64,000 bases of DNA from Halobacterium sp. DL1. GTDB lineage: Archaea; Halobacteriota; Halobacteria; Halobacteriales; Halobacteriaceae. The position numbers and the translations under genes were made by a program. This document shows, piece by piece, positions 8,633 through 18,243 of the stretch. Where the stretch lies: assembly GCA_000230955.3 (NCBI GenBank), contig CP007060.1, positions 62,001-126,000 of the forward strand, written 5' to 3'. Position 1 is the first letter of the stretch; the number at the start of each line of letters is the position of its first letter. A model generated the notes under the pieces. The model did not search any database and was not told the DNA's origin. It saw only the letters and a list, made by a program, of their open reading frames with translations.

Positions 8633-9145
8633 ATGTCCGAGGACGACTTCGAATCCGAACTGACGGGCAGTCGCGAGGAGATCGCAGCGGCACTGAGCGG
8701 CGTGACGGACGGGATTCTCGCCGGCTCGGTCCGGCTGGGCGAGGACGCGGACGCCGTCACCGTCGACGTGCCCGAGGAGGTTACACTGGAGGTCGAACTG
8801 GAGCACGAGGACGGCGAGTTGAGCCTCGAACTCGAGGTGGAGTGGGACGCGCCCGAGGGCGACTCGGGGGCGGCGCCCGTCGACGAACCGCCGGAAGCGG
8901 AGGAGACGGAGATACCCGGCGGTGAGGACGTCGCCGTCCCGGTGGCCGCGGCCGACGCCTCGCAGTCGCTGGCGCGCTTCGAGGTGTTCCGCGACCGGGC
9001 CAGCGAGTGGCGCTGGCGGCTCCGCCACCGCAACGGCAACGTCATCGCGACCAGCGGCGAGGGGTACACGCGCAAGCACAACGCCTGGAAGGGACTTCAG
9101 AGCGTGATGCAGAACGCGCCCGAGGCGGAGGTCCAGGAGGACTGA
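8633..9145 (+). CDS. Amphi-Trp plus HVO_2922/DUF1508-type two-domain protein
   Basis: A 170-residue acidic cytoplasmic protein. Residues 1-75 (DDFESELTGSREEIAAAL through LEVEWD) match the small amphi-Trp beta domain. After an acidic linker, residues 110-165 (RFEVFRDRASEWRWRLRHRNGNVIATSGEGYTRKHNAWKGLQ, split here by position) match the YegP/DUF1508 fold known from HVO_2922. GTTTAACACG lies about 30 bp upstream of the ATG. The gene is divergent from the helicase. No enzymatic function is known for either domain. Confidence 0.75.
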   Translation: MSEDDFESELTGSREEIAAALSGVTDGILAGSVRLGEDADAVTVDVPEEVTLEVELEHEDGELSLELEVEWDAPEGDSGAAPVDEPPEAEETEIPGGEDVAVPVAAADASQSLARFEVFRDRASEWRWRLRHRNGNVIATSGEGYTRKHNAWKGLQSVMQNAPEAEVQED

Positions 9146-9231
9146 CGCGGAGCGGGCCCTGCTTCCGGACCTGCAGGGGGTCGAACTGCGTCTAGCCGAA
9201 CCGTTTTCCCCCGGACTCCCCCAGTCGGGAC

Positions 9232-10260
9232 ATGGACCTCTCTGTCGTCGACCTCTCTCCCGTCCCCGAGGGCGGCACTGCGGCCGACGCCTACGCGAAC
9301 ACGGTGGAGGCGGCCCAGCAGGCCGAGCGTCTCGGCTACTCGCGGTTCTGGGTCGCCGAACACCACGGGATGGCCGAGCGCATCGCGGGCACGACGCCCG
9401 AAGTCCTCCTCGGCCACCTCGCCGCCGAGACCGACTCGATGCGCCTCGGCTCGGGAGCGGTGTTGCTCAACCACTACAGCCCGTTCAAGGTCGCCGAGCA
9501 GTTCGGCGCGCTGGACGGCCTCGCGCCAGGGCGAATCGACGCTGGACTCGGACGAGCGAACGCGTCGCCGGCCAGCGACCGCGCGCTCGGCACGGAACGC
9601 CACGTCCAGAACCCCGACGAGGACCACGCCGAGAAGGTCGAGGCCGTCGTCAACCATCTCTACGACACCTACCCGGACGACCACCCCTACGCCGACCTGA
9701 CGATTCCGCACTCCGGCGCCGAGACGCCGGTTCCGTGGGTGCTCGGGTCGAGTCCCTCCAGCGCGAAGATCGCGGCCGACCTCGGCCTGCGCTACTGCTT
9801 CGCGGCGTTCATCCGGCCCCAGTTCGCCGTCCACACGTTCGAGGAGTACCGCGAGCGGTTCCAGTCCTCGCGGCTCGCCGGTGGCACCGACGAGCCCGAC
9901 GCGATGGTCGCGGTGAACGCGGTCTGCGCGGAGACGGACGAGCAAGCCGCGCGGCTGCGAGCGGTCGCAGAGGCGTCCTACAGGCGGATGAAACGCGGGG
10001 AGGTCGGAACCACGCCGTCGGTCGAGGAGGCCATCGACGAACTCGGCGGCGTCCCGGAGCCGACACCCGCCACCCTCGACGACGAGGAGTGGCCGCGCGC
10101 GATTTCGGGGAGTCCGGAGACGCTCGCCGGGCTGCTCGACCAGCTCGCCGACCGCGTCGGCGTCGACGAGGTGATGATACAGCACGTCGTCGCCGACCAC
10201 GAGGACGCGCTCCGCTCCCACGAACTGCTGGCGGAAGGCGTCGGACTCGACTCTCGGTAA
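9232..10260 (+). CDS. LLM-class flavin-dependent oxidoreductase (luciferase-like)
   Basis: A 342-residue TIM-barrel protein of the bacterial luciferase-like monooxygenase family. Typical blocks are LSVVDLSPVPEGG at the N-terminus, FWVAEHHGM, the RLGSGAVLLNHYSPFKVAEQF segment (shown in parts) and LAPGRIDAGLGRA. It resembles the subfamily that includes E. coli YhbW, which often uses reduced FMN. Substrate is unknown. It ends 3 bp before the convergent small zinc protein. Confidence 0.88.
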   Translation: MDLSVVDLSPVPEGGTAADAYANTVEAAQQAERLGYSRFWVAEHHGMAERIAGTTPEVLLGHLAAETDSMRLGSGAVLLNHYSPFKVAEQFGALDGLAPGRIDAGLGRANASPASDRALGTERHVQNPDEDHAEKVEAVVNHLYDTYPDDHPYADLTIPHSGAETPVPWVLGSSPSSAKIAADLGLRYCFAAFIRPQFAVHTFEEYRERFQSSRLAGGTDEPDAMVAVNAVCAETDEQAARLRAVAEASYRRMKRGEVGTTPSVEEAIDELGGVPEPTPATLDDEEWPRAISGSPETLAGLLDQLADRVGVDEVMIQHVVADHEDALRSHELLAEGVGLDSR

Positions 10261-10263
10261 CGG

Positions 10264-10464
10264 TCAGTCGCGGAGCGCCGCCACGTCGCTCGCTCCGGGG
10301 TCGTCCGGCAGCGCGTCGATGCAGTCGAAACAGAGGAAGAACTCGGTGTCGTCCGTGAACTCCAGGGTCATCCCGCCGGTGCGGGTCTGCTCGCTCGCCC
10401 AGATGCCCGCGATGCCGCCCGCGAGTCGGACCTCCCCGGCACACCCCTCGCACTGTTCGGCCAT
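10264..10464 (-). CDS. Small CxxC zinc-ribbon-like protein
   Basis: A 66-residue protein with two CxxC pairs, CEGC near the N-terminus (residues 5-8) and CFDC around residue 45, which would bind one zinc ion. It resembles the small haloarchaeal zinc-finger proteins annotated only as DUFs. The ATG at 10464 is the only good start. It lies tail to tail with the LLM oxidoreductase. Function unknown. Confidence 0.7.
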   Translation of the reverse strand: MAEQCEGCAGEVRLAGGIAGIWASEQTRTGGMTLEFTDDTEFFLCFDCIDALPDDPGASDVAALRD

Positions 10465-10549
10465 GGTTCTGGTACGTACGTCTCGCCCATACAGTTTCGG
10501 CTCTAGGCGGAGGTCCTGCCGGTTCGGACTGCAACGTGAACCCGACCTC

Positions 10550-10650
10550 GAAAGCCCCGGGTGGCTCGACTCGGGAGCCTCGCTGCGGTCCTCGGCCTAC
10601 GGCCTGCGGTCCTTTCGTTGGCTGCCTTCGCCCCCAGTCTCGGGGCTTTC
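10550..10650. repeat. Intergenic long-loop hairpin element, copy 1
   Basis: Inverted repeat with arms GAAAGCCCCG (10550-10559) and CGGGGCTTTC (10641-10650) and an 81-nt loop. The loop contains two direct copies of CTGCGGTCC and a small GGCC-TAC-GGCC hairpin. A second element with the same outer GAAAGCCC/GGGCTTTCAA ends lies at 44348-44454. It occupies most of the 270-bp gap upstream of the cysteine-cluster gene; the rest of that gap shows only a TTAACTT box at about 10687. Confidence 0.65.
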
Positions 10651-10735
10651 AAGGAGGAGTTACAGCGTGAGGCCCGCTTCTGACGATACTTAACTTGGCG
10701 CTACAAACAAATCCACGCGTCACGAACCACCGAAC

Positions 10736-11608
10736 ATGAAGGTGGACTGCGAGAACTGCGCCGGTTGCTGCGTGGACTGGCGTGCGCTCGCGGACGTCCC
10801 CGACCACGAGCGCCGCGGCCCGCAGGAACCGCTCGACGACACGTACAACCTCGTGCCGCTCACCCGCGAGGACGTGCGGGCGTTCCTCGACGCAGGGCTG
10901 GGGGACGCGATGACGCCGCGGCTCTGGCGCGCTCGCGACGGGCCGAGCGTCGATGTGGACGGCTACGAGGTCGCGGCGGTCGCGGGCAAGCCCGCGTTCT
11001 TCGTCGGCCTCCGGACGGTTCCGAAACCGGTCGGCCCGTTCGACACCGACCCGCGGTGGCTGCCGACCTGTGCGTTCCTCGACCCGGAGACGCTCCAGTG
11101 TCGTATCCACGACACCCCCGAGTACCCCACCGAGTGCGCGACCTACCCCGGCCACCACCTCGCGCTCGACGTCGAGACGGAGTGCGAGCGCGTCGAGGAA
11201 CACGTCGGCGGCGACCGCCTGCTCGACGACGCGCCGCCCGAGGTGACGGATAGCCTGCTTTTTGGCCCGGAGGCGGTCGGCCAAACGGTGTTCGTCTACC
11301 CGGACCCCGACGACATCGAGGACGGCCTCCTCGACCGCCTCGTCGCGGGAACTCTGACCGACGCGGACCGCGCGCGGTTCGTCGCCGTCGCCGCAGCGAG
11401 CGCTCCCGGCACCACCGCGGTCGAACCGACGAAACGCGAGCGAGCGTACGAGGCGGCCGTCGAGGCGGACTCCTGGGTCGGGCGCGCGGCGGCGGACTGG
11501 GTGACTCGCGCCGAGAGCGAGGCCCCCGACCCGGCGCTGGGCGAGCGCGTAGAGGAAGCGAGAGGAGCGCCAGAGACGCCCGGGTGGGACGCGCTGCGCT
11601 CGGAGTGA
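10736..11608 (+). CDS. YkgJ-family cysteine-cluster protein
   Basis: A 290-residue protein whose first 150 residues carry the YkgJ cysteine cluster: CENCAGCC at residues 5-12, then LPTCAFLD, LQCRIHD and PTECATYPG. These residues are thought to bind zinc or an Fe-S cluster. The C-terminal half is an Asp/Ala-rich helical region without recognisable motifs. It is convergent with phoU, 6 bp between stops. Precise function is unknown. Confidence 0.8.
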   Translation: MKVDCENCAGCCVDWRALADVPDHERRGPQEPLDDTYNLVPLTREDVRAFLDAGLGDAMTPRLWRARDGPSVDVDGYEVAAVAGKPAFFVGLRTVPKPVGPFDTDPRWLPTCAFLDPETLQCRIHDTPEYPTECATYPGHHLALDVETECERVEEHVGGDRLLDDAPPEVTDSLLFGPEAVGQTVFVYPDPDDIEDGLLDRLVAGTLTDADRARFVAVAAASAPGTTAVEPTKRERAYEAAVEADSWVGRAAADWVTRAESEAPDPALGERVEEARGAPETPGWDALRSE

Positions 11609-11614
11609 GCGCCG

Positions 11615-12292
11615 TCAGTAGACCAGCGCCGCGTCGTTCTCCACGAGGTAGAGCGTGCGGGCAGCGACGTTGACCCCGTGGTCGGCCACGCGCTCGAGGT
11701 CGCGTATCGTGAGCAACAGCGTGGAGACGTCGTCGAGCACTTCCTCGGCGCTCCACGGGCCGTCGCCCGCCGCCTCACGCTCGATGAGGTCGCGGACGAC
11801 GCGTTCGCTCGCGCGCTGGCAGAGCGCGTCGATGTCGTCGTCCCGTTCGGCGATTTCGTGGCACGCGGCGGCGTCCCCGGTCGCGTACGCGTCGAGGGCG
11901 TCTGCGACCAGTGCGCGGGCGTCGACTCCGATGTCGTGGACGTCCACGTCCCAGACGCGCCGGCCGTCCGCCGCGAGCGCGTAGCGCACGAGGTTCGCCG
12001 CGAGGTCGCCGACCCGTTCGAGGTCGGTGAGAATCTTGAACGACGCCGCGACGAACCGGAGGTCGCTCGCGACCGGCTGCTGGAGCGCGAACAGGTCGAT
12101 GCAGTCCGCCTCGAGGTCGAGGTAAAGTCGGTTGACCGCGTCGTCGCCGTCGACGACCTGCTGTGCGACGGCTTCGTCGTCGTGTTCGAGCGCGTACAGC
12201 CCGCGGTCGAGGCGTTCCAGGACGAGGTCGCCCAGCTGCTGGACGTTTGCGCGGAGTTCGTCGAGGGAGGCCTGGTACTCGTTTCGTGGCAT
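11615..12292 (-). CDS. phoU: PhoU-type phosphate uptake regulator
   Basis: A 225-residue all-helical protein with two PhoU repeats. Each repeat has the family pattern: YLDLEADCIDLFALQQPVAS..RFVAASFKILTDLERVGDLA in the first and the LLTIRDLERVADHGVNVA segment in the second (quoted in parts). PhoU damps the Pst transporter and phosphate signalling when phosphate is plentiful. It is the last gene of the pst operon, 4 bp after pstB. Confidence 0.95.
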   Translation of the reverse strand: MPRNEYQASLDELRANVQQLGDLVLERLDRGLYALEHDDEAVAQQVVDGDDAVNRLYLDLEADCIDLFALQQPVASDLRFVAASFKILTDLERVGDLAANLVRYALAADGRRVWDVDVHDIGVDARALVADALDAYATGDAAACHEIAERDDDIDALCQRASERVVRDLIEREAAGDGPWSAEEVLDDVSTLLLTIRDLERVADHGVNVAARTLYLVENDAALVY

Positions 12293-12296
12293 ACTG

Positions 12297-13202
12297 TCAC
12301 CCGAACTTGCCGGTGATGTAGTCCTCGACCCGCTGGCTCTGCGGGTGCTCGAATATCTGGTCGGTCTCGCCGTACTCGACGAGTTCGCCGCCCGTGAGGA
12401 AGACGGCGGTCTGGTCGCTGATTCGCGCGGCCTGCTGCATGTTGTGGGTGACGATGACGACGGTGTACTCCTCGGCGAGTTCCTCGATGAGGTCCTCGAT
12501 CTTCGCGGTCGCGATGGGGTCGAGCGCGGAGGCGGGTTCGTCCATCAGGATGACCTCGGGGTCGACCGCGAGACAGCGCGCGATGCAGAGTCGCTGCTGC
12601 TGGCCGCCGGAGAGGCCGAGCGCGTTGTCGCCGAGGCGGTCGCTCACCTCCGCCCAGAGCGCGGCCTGCCGGAGCGAGCGCTCGACGAGTTCGGCCTCCG
12701 CGTCGCTGTCGTCGCGCCCGAGCAGGCGGGCGACGAGGCCAGTGTCCATGTCGCCGTGCTTGCGCGGGCCGTAGGCGATGTTGTCTCGGATGGACTTCGG
12801 GAACGGGTTGGGCGCCTGGAACACCATCCCGACGCGCTTGCGCAACTCGACGAGGTTCACGTCGCTGTCGTACAGTTCCTGGCCGTCGAGTTCGACCGAC
12901 CCCTCGACGCGGGCGCTGTCGATGCGGTCGTTCATCCGGTTGAGACAGCGGAGAAACGTCGACTTCCCGCAGCCAGAGGGACCGATGAGCGCCGTCACGC
13001 TCTCCTCGGGGACGTCGATGGCGATGTCCCGAAGCGCGTGGTCGTCGCCGTAGTGGACGTTCAGGTCCTCGACGGAGAGTTTGGCGTCGCCCTCGAAGCC
13101 GTACTCCGTCCACTCCTCGCGGACGTCCTCTGCGGTCTCGCCGCTGGTCGTCGATGGCTGTGCGTGCTGAGTGGGGCCGTGGTTCGTCTGGGTGTTACTC
13201 AT
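12297..13202 (-). CDS. pstB: Phosphate ABC transporter ATP-binding protein PstB
   Basis: A 301-residue ATPase subunit that powers phosphate import at the inner face of the membrane. Walker A GPSGCGKS is at residues 74-81, signature LSGGQ at 197-201 and Walker [13 protein letters not shown] from 218. The QAPNPFP Q-loop is the PstB-specific form. It has a polar 40-residue N-terminal extension rich in Thr, Gln and Glu. The start ATG overlaps the pstA stop by four bases (ATGA). Confidence 0.96.
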   Translation of the reverse strand: MSNTQTNHGPTQHAQPSTTSGETAEDVREEWTEYGFEGDAKLSVEDLNVHYGDDHALRDIAIDVPEESVTALIGPSGCGKSTFLRCLNRMNDRIDSARVEGSVELDGQELYDSDVNLVELRKRVGMVFQAPNPFPKSIRDNIAYGPRKHGDMDTGLVARLLGRDDSDAEAELVERSLRQAALWAEVSDRLGDNALGLSGGQQQRLCIARCLAVDPEVILMDEPASALDPIATAKIEDLIEELAEEYTVVIVTHNMQQAARISDQTAVFLTGGELVEYGETDQIFEHPQSQRVEDYITGKFG

Positions 13203-14800
13203 TGGTGTAATCTCCGCCGGAAGTAGAGGCGGCTGGCGACGCCGACGGCGTAGAGGCCGACGACGACGAGCAGGAGGACGAGCGCGGTCCCCCAGCCGAA
13301 CTCGGCGTTGGTGAAGACGTCCTTCGGGAAGACGCCCGCCGTGATGGTCGAGTAGAGCTGGTAGGGGAGCGCGCTGGCGGGCGACAGCAGGACGTCGTTC
13401 GTGACGAACGGGGGCTGCGCGCTGAACTCGAAGGCGCCGATGACGTCGGGCGTGCTGTTCGGGTACGGGGCGCCGCCGAAGACGAGCAGCAGCGGCGCCG
13501 TCTCGCCGGCGATGCGGCCGACGCCGAGGATGACGCCCGTGATGGTGCCCGGCATCGCGGCCGGGACAACGACGCTGCGGATGGTCTCCCACTTCGTGAC
13601 GCCGAGCGCGGCGCTGGCGCCGCGGTGGTCGTCCGGGACCGCGAGGATGGCCTCCCGGCTCGTGATGAGCACCAGCGGGAGCAGCATGAATCCGAGGACG
13701 AGCTGGCCGACGAAGATGGAGTTCCCGCCGCTGATACGGGGCACGAGGAACGCCAGACCGAACAGCCCGAAGACGATGCTCGGGGTGCTCCAGAGGCCGT
13801 TGGTCGCCACCTCGACGATCTGCGTGACCCGCTCGCGTTCGGCGTACTCCGTGAGGAAGACGGCCGTGCCGACGCCGAGCGGGACGGCGAAGAGGACCGC
13901 GCCGAACACCAGCCAGAGCGTCCCCACCACCGCGGGGAGGACGCCCGGAATCTCGACGAACAGCCCGCCCGTGTCGTTCAGGAGGAACGGGAACTCGACC
14001 CAGGGGAGCGTCACGCCGACCACGGGGACCGCGAGATGGCCGCCGAGGCCGGCGCCGGTGAGCATCGTGTCGACGCCGTTCACGACGATGAACCCGACGA
14101 GCAGCGCGAGCACGCCGAGCATCCCGAACACCATCGTGCGGACGAGGTAGAACGCGCCCGCCTGACGCCCCGTCGCGCCGAAGCCCGCCCTGGCTTTCGC
14201 CGCGCTCCACGCCCCGAGCAGCGACCCGAAGACGACGAGCAGGGGGACGAGTTCGCTGCCGGGGAACACCGCGGAGGACCACGCGGGCGCCCACGTCCAG
14301 CCGGCGTCGAGGCCGCCCACTCCGATGGCCGCGCCGAGCAGCCCCAGGACGACCGCGACGGGGACGGTGGAGCCGACGTCCTCGCGTGGCAACACCGACG
14401 CGAGCAGCCCGAGACCACCGAACACGACCGCCACCGGGAGCCACGCGAGCACGGCGTTCCCGAGCACGAGCGTGCCGAGGACGCCGCCGAGGACGGCCCA
14501 CAGCAGTCCGAAGACGACGCCGACCGTCGCGCCGGCCGTCGCCGACGGCGTCGTGTCGACGTAGCCGAGCCGCGACCCGACGCCGACGCCCGCGACGCCG
14601 ACGCCGAGGACGACGAGCACGCCGCCCAGCAGGTCCAGGACGCGAATGCCGACGTAGACCGCCGTCTCGTCGACCCACTGGAAGATGAGCAGCCACGACG
14701 CGACGAACGCGAGGAACGCGGCGCCGAGCACCGCCGTGGCGACCAGTTCGCCGGTGGCCGACGTGGCGGTGGACAGTTCGGAGCGTCGGACGTTGCTCAC
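13199..14800 (-). CDS. pstA: Phosphate ABC transporter permease PstA with long membrane N-terminal extension
   Basis: A 533-residue permease subunit. The C-terminal half is canonical PstA, with the ABC permease loop reading [21 protein letters not shown] (given in two parts: [21 protein letters not shown]) and [12 protein letters not shown]. The first 260 or so residues add roughly six further hydrophobic segments before the usual domain, so the protein is much longer than the approximately 290 residues of typical PstA. Overlaps pstC and pstB by four bases each, implying coupled translation. The role of the extension is unknown. Confidence 0.93.
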   Translation of the reverse strand: MSNVRRSELSTATSATGELVATAVLGAAFLAFVASWLLIFQWVDETAVYVGIRVLDLLGGVLVVLGVGVAGVGVGSRLGYVDTTPSATAGATVGVVFGLLWAVLGGVLGTLVLGNAVLAWLPVAVVFGGLGLLASVLPREDVGSTVPVAVVLGLLGAAIGVGGLDAGWTWAPAWSSAVFPGSELVPLLVVFGSLLGAWSAAKARAGFGATGRQAGAFYLVRTMVFGMLGVLALLVGFIVVNGVDTMLTGAGLGGHLAVPVVGVTLPWVEFPFLLNDTGGLFVEIPGVLPAVVGTLWLVFGAVLFAVPLGVGTAVFLTEYAERERVTQIVEVATNGLWSTPSIVFGLFGLAFLVPRISGGNSIFVGQLVLGFMLLPLVLITSREAILAVPDDHRGASAALGVTKWETIRSVVVPAAMPGTITGVILGVGRIAGETAPLLLVFGGAPYPNSTPDVIGAFEFSAQPPFVTNDVLLSPASALPYQLYSTITAGVFPKDVFTNAEFGWGTALVLLLVVVGLYAVGVASRLYFRRRLHQ

Positions 14801-15936
14801 TGCTGGTCACCCCCGAGCTTGCGGTGCATCCGCCACTCGACGTACTGGGAGGCGACGCTCAACACCATCACCATCCCGAACAGCACGACGCCGCCCGCGA
14901 ACAGCGCGCTCATGTGGATGCCGCTGGCGTTGCCACCCTCGAACGCGATGACGGTCGTGAGCGTCTCCCCGTAGTTGCTGAACACGTCGAAGACGGGCGA
15001 CGGGAACCCCTTGGTGTGCGAGAGCATCACCGTCGCCGCCATCGTCTCGCCCATCGCGCGGCCGACGCCGAGCAGGACGCCCGCGGAGACCCCCGAGAGG
15101 CCCGCGGGGAGGGTGACGCTCTTGGTCGTCTGCCACTGCGTCGACCCCATCGCGAGCGACCCGCTCTTGATGGACTCGGGCACCGTGGACAGCGCGTCCT
15201 CGGCGACGGTGACGACCGTCGGCAGCGCCATCAGCCCGATGACCACGCCGGCCGAGAAGTACATCCCGATGGTCGGCGTCCGGAACTCGGCGTAGAAGTA
15301 CTGGTTGATGATGGTGAGTCCGATGAACCCGTACGTGATCGAGGGGATGCCGGCCATCAACTCGATGCCGGGCTTGACGACCTCGCGGACGCGGTCGGAG
15401 GCGATTTCGCTGACGTAGACGGCGCCCGCGACGCCCAGCGGTGCGGCGATTGCGGTGGCGATGACCGTCGTCAGCGCGGTGCCGACCATCATCGGTGCGA
15501 GCGAGTAGACGCCGCCCTCGTTCGACGTCCACAGCGGCGCTTCGGTGCGCGTCAGCAGGTCGAGGCCCATGTGGCGCACGATGGGCTCCGAGCGGAACAG
15601 GAGGAAGGCGACGATCAGTGTGAGTATCGAAACGGTCGCGACGGTCGTGAGGAACGTCAGCGCCTTCGCGGCCTCCGCCTGGTGGCGGAGCCAGCCGACG
15701 GTCAGCGTCGCGAGGAATCCCAGGACGGGGACGACAGTCCACTGCGATCCGTCCAGGAACAGCGCGAACGTCGCGACGACGCAGACCGTGACGAGGGCGT
15801 GCATCGCGATGGCGCCGTCGGCAGTCCGCGACCGGTAGTCGCTGGCCCCCTGGGTCAGCCGCTCGCCGGAGTCCGCGACGCGTCCGCGGAGACGCCCCGG
15901 GAGTCCCTCCACTCGCCGCCGTAGTTGTCGAATCAT
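14797..15936 (-). CDS. pstC: Phosphate ABC transporter permease PstC
   Basis: A 379-residue permease subunit that forms the phosphate channel with PstA. The permease loop is seen at [20 protein letters not shown] followed by [14 protein letters not shown], and SITYGFIGL is typical of the family. About six to eight transmembrane helices. The N-terminus is Arg-rich and cytoplasmic. It overlaps pstA by ATGA and lies 52 bp after pstS. Confidence 0.95.
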   Translation of the reverse strand: MIRQLRRRVEGLPGRLRGRVADSGERLTQGASDYRSRTADGAIAMHALVTVCVVATFALFLDGSQWTVVPVLGFLATLTVGWLRHQAEAAKALTFLTTVATVSILTLIVAFLLFRSEPIVRHMGLDLLTRTEAPLWTSNEGGVYSLAPMMVGTALTTVIATAIAAPLGVAGAVYVSEIASDRVREVVKPGIELMAGIPSITYGFIGLTIINQYFYAEFRTPTIGMYFSAGVVIGLMALPTVVTVAEDALSTVPESIKSGSLAMGSTQWQTTKSVTLPAGLSGVSAGVLLGVGRAMGETMAATVMLSHTKGFPSPVFDVFSNYGETLTTVIAFEGGNASGIHMSALFAGGVVLFGMVMVLSVASQYVEWRMHRKLGGDQQ

Positions 15937-15988
15937 GGTCGATTTGTGGTGGCCGAAAGTGTCGCGTCAGTCCGTGGCCCGGTCGAAC

Positions 15989-17152
15989 TCACTCGTAGTT
16001 CGACGCGGCGACCTTCTCGCGCTGGGTCGCGAGGCGGTCGGCCGGGAGCTGGAAGTAGTTGTTCCCGGAGACGAACACCTCCTGGCCGAAGTCGCTCAGC
16101 AGGAAGTTGGTGAAGGCGGCCTCCTTCCGGGAGGTGCCCTCCCACGTGTACGCGTGGAGGTCCCGGGAGAGCGGGTAGTCCTGTGCGCCGAGGTTCTTCC
16201 CGTACTCGTAGCGGGTGCCGTCGATTTCGAGGCCGATGGGCGGCGTGGCGCCGTCGGCCTCGACGAACGCCAGCGCGATGTACGCGATGGCGTTGTCGGC
16301 CTGCCCGATGGCCTGCTGGAGCTGCTGGTTCTGGCCGAAGCGCTGCTCGGGGCTGATGGGCGCGTTCGGGTCGCCGAAGACGTTGTTGCGGAACGCGGTA
16401 TCGGTGCCCGACCCCTCGGCGCGGCCGAGCGCGAGGATGTCACGGTCGGGTCCGCCGACTTCCGACCAGTTCGTGATCTCCTGGCGGTAGATGGCGCGCA
16501 GTTCCTCGATGGTGATGCTCTCGACGCCGGCGTCGGTGATTTCACGGCTGACGACGATGGGCTGGCCGTCGACGCCGACGACGTGGTCGGTGAACTTGTC
16601 GAGGGTCGCCTGGGAGACGTCGCTGCCGGCGAGTTCGGCCTCGGCTGGCGCACTGGAGTCGCCGATGTCGACGCGGCCCTCCATGACGCCCTCGACGCCC
16701 GTCCCGGAGTGGCTGAGCGCGATGCTCGCGCGGAACGGCGGGTTCGAGCGCTCGCCGGTCGGCTCGTAGCCGTACTGGCTCGCGAAGTAGTCCGCGAGGC
16801 GCATGTCGGTGCCGTACTCCTCGGCCCACTCGGTCGGCCAGTAGTCGCCGTCGCCGGCCTCCGGATTGGAGTTCCAGTAGCTCCCGCCGGTGTTCGTGAT
16901 GGGGAACACCGTCGAGGAGCCGTCGGCCGTCAGGACGCTGGTGTCCATCTGGTTCGACTGCTCGCCCGCCGTCGTCTCCTGGTCGCTCCCGGAGTCGGTG
17001 GTCTGTGTGTCCGCGTCGCCGGACTCTTCGGTGGTGTCGTCGCCACCGCCGCTCGAACAGCCCGCGACTGCCGCAACCCCCGAGGCCCCCACCGTCGCGA
17101 TGAATTTCCGCCGTGATACCAGGTCGGACAGACGCTCTGAGTCAGGCGTCAT
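15989..17152 (-). CDS. pstS: Phosphate-binding Tat lipoprotein PstS
   Basis: A 387-residue substrate-binding protein anchored outside the cell. The signal is a Tat motif (SRRKFIATVG) with lipobox VAGC, followed by a 40-residue acidic Ser/Thr linker typical of haloarchaeal lipoproteins. Phosphate-binding-fold motifs are ADGSSTVFPIT, SHSGTGVEGVMEGRVDIGDS (parts) and GRAEGSGTDTAFRN. First gene of the pst operon, preceded by a TATA box and an inverted repeat, so it is probably induced by phosphate limitation. Confidence 0.95.
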   Translation of the reverse strand: MTPDSERLSDLVSRRKFIATVGASGVAAVAGCSSGGGDDTTEESGDADTQTTDSGSDQETTAGEQSNQMDTSVLTADGSSTVFPITNTGGSYWNSNPEAGDGDYWPTEWAEEYGTDMRLADYFASQYGYEPTGERSNPPFRASIALSHSGTGVEGVMEGRVDIGDSSAPAEAELAGSDVSQATLDKFTDHVVGVDGQPIVVSREITDAGVESITIEELRAIYRQEITNWSEVGGPDRDILALGRAEGSGTDTAFRNNVFGDPNAPISPEQRFGQNQQLQQAIGQADNAIAYIALAFVEADGATPPIGLEIDGTRYEYGKNLGAQDYPLSRDLHAYTWEGTSRKEAAFTNFLLSDFGQEVFVSGNNYFQLPADRLATQREKVAASNYE

Positions 17153-17185
17153 CGCCTGGAGAGGGGTGGTGAACTACTAAACTCG

Positions 17186-17253
17186 TTTATAATAGGGGTA
17201 CGGTCGGCTCTGACGGCTACTGACCGTACCTTGGGGTTCAGAACGGTACCCGT
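17186..17253. promoter_or_regulatory. pst promoter region with inverted repeat
   Basis: On the minus strand a TATA box CCTATTATAAA (17186-17196) lies about 34-44 bp before the pstS ATG. Just upstream is a perfect 9-bp inverted repeat GGTACGGTC (17197-17205) and GACCGTACC (17222-17230) with a 16-bp spacer, and a further ACGGTACCCGT at 17243-17253. These repeated GGTAC sites are good candidates for a phosphate-responsive regulator. A plus-strand TATA-like CTATATAG at 17265-17272 could serve the divergent epimerase gene. Confidence 0.55.
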
Positions 17254-17340
17254 CCAGCAGTACCTCTATATAGCACACACTCGCCGAGCGTCCCGACGCG
17301 AGGCCCGAGACTTAACCCCGCGTCGCCCGATGCGACGAGC

Positions 17341-18243
17341 GTGCACGTACTCGTCACGGGCGCGACGGGCTTCGTCGGCGGCCGTCTCGTCCCGGAACTC
17401 GTCGCGGCCGGCCACGACGTCCGGGCGCTCGTCCGCGACCCCTCGCGGTACGACCCGCCCGAGGGCGTGGAGGTCGTCCGGGGTGACCTGCTGGATTCGG
17501 CGTCGCTGGCCGGCGCTTTCGAGGGAGTCGACGCCGCCTACTACCTCGTCCACTCGATGGGCACCGGCGGGGACTTCGCCGAACGGGACCGCCGCGCCGC
17601 CCGGAACTTCGTCGACGCCGCGGACGGCACCGGAGTCGACCGTGTCGTCTACCTCGGCGGTCTCGGCGAGGATCGGGACGACCTCTCCCCGCACCTCCGC
17701 TCGCGCCGCGAAGTCGAGGCCGTCCTCGCCGACGCGGCGTTCGACCTGACGACGCTGCGCGCCGCGGTCATCGTCGGCGCCGGCAGCGCGAGCTTCGACC
17801 TGGTGATCCAGCTCATCGACCGCCTCCCCGTGATGGTGGCGCCGAAGTGGGTGCGAACGCCCTGTCAGCCGATAGCAGTGCGGGACGTGGTCGCCTACCT
17901 GGTCGGCGTCCTCGACGCGCCCGAGAGCGCCGGCGAGACGTACGAGGTCGGCGGCCCCGAGGTACTCTCCTACCAGGTGATGCTGGAGCGCACGGCGAAG
18001 CTAGCGGGCAGACGCCTCTTCGTCGTCCCGGTCCCCGTGCTCTCCCCGACGCTCTCGACGTACTGGGTCGACCTCGTCACGGACGTGCCCCGGAGCGTCG
18101 CCCACCCGCTCATCCACGGTCTGAAGAACCCTGTCGTCGTCTCCGACGACAGCATCCGGGACGTCGTCGACGTGGAGTTGACGCCGTTCGACGAGGCCGC
18201 GCGCGCAGCGCTCGACGGCTACGGGGTACCTGTCGATGACTGA
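17341..18243 (+). CDS. NAD(P)-binding epimerase/dehydratase-like protein (atypical SDR)
   Basis: A 300-residue Rossmann-fold protein of the NmrA/atypical-SDR type. The N-terminal nucleotide motif is TGATGFVGGRL, followed by RGDLLD and a YYLVHSMG segment. It resembles proteins annotated as NAD-dependent epimerases or quinone/ubiquinone-complex assembly-like reductases. The start is GTG 17341. The last 8 bp overlap the next membrane protein gene, so the two are likely co-expressed. Substrate unknown. Confidence 0.85.
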   Translation: MHVLVTGATGFVGGRLVPELVAAGHDVRALVRDPSRYDPPEGVEVVRGDLLDSASLAGAFEGVDAAYYLVHSMGTGGDFAERDRRAARNFVDAADGTGVDRVVYLGGLGEDRDDLSPHLRSRREVEAVLADAAFDLTTLRAAVIVGAGSASFDLVIQLIDRLPVMVAPKWVRTPCQPIAVRDVVAYLVGVLDAPESAGETYEVGGPEVLSYQVMLERTAKLAGRRLFVVPVPVLSPTLSTYWVDLVTDVPRSVAHPLIHGLKNPVVVSDDSIRDVVDVELTPFDEAARAALDGYGVPVDD

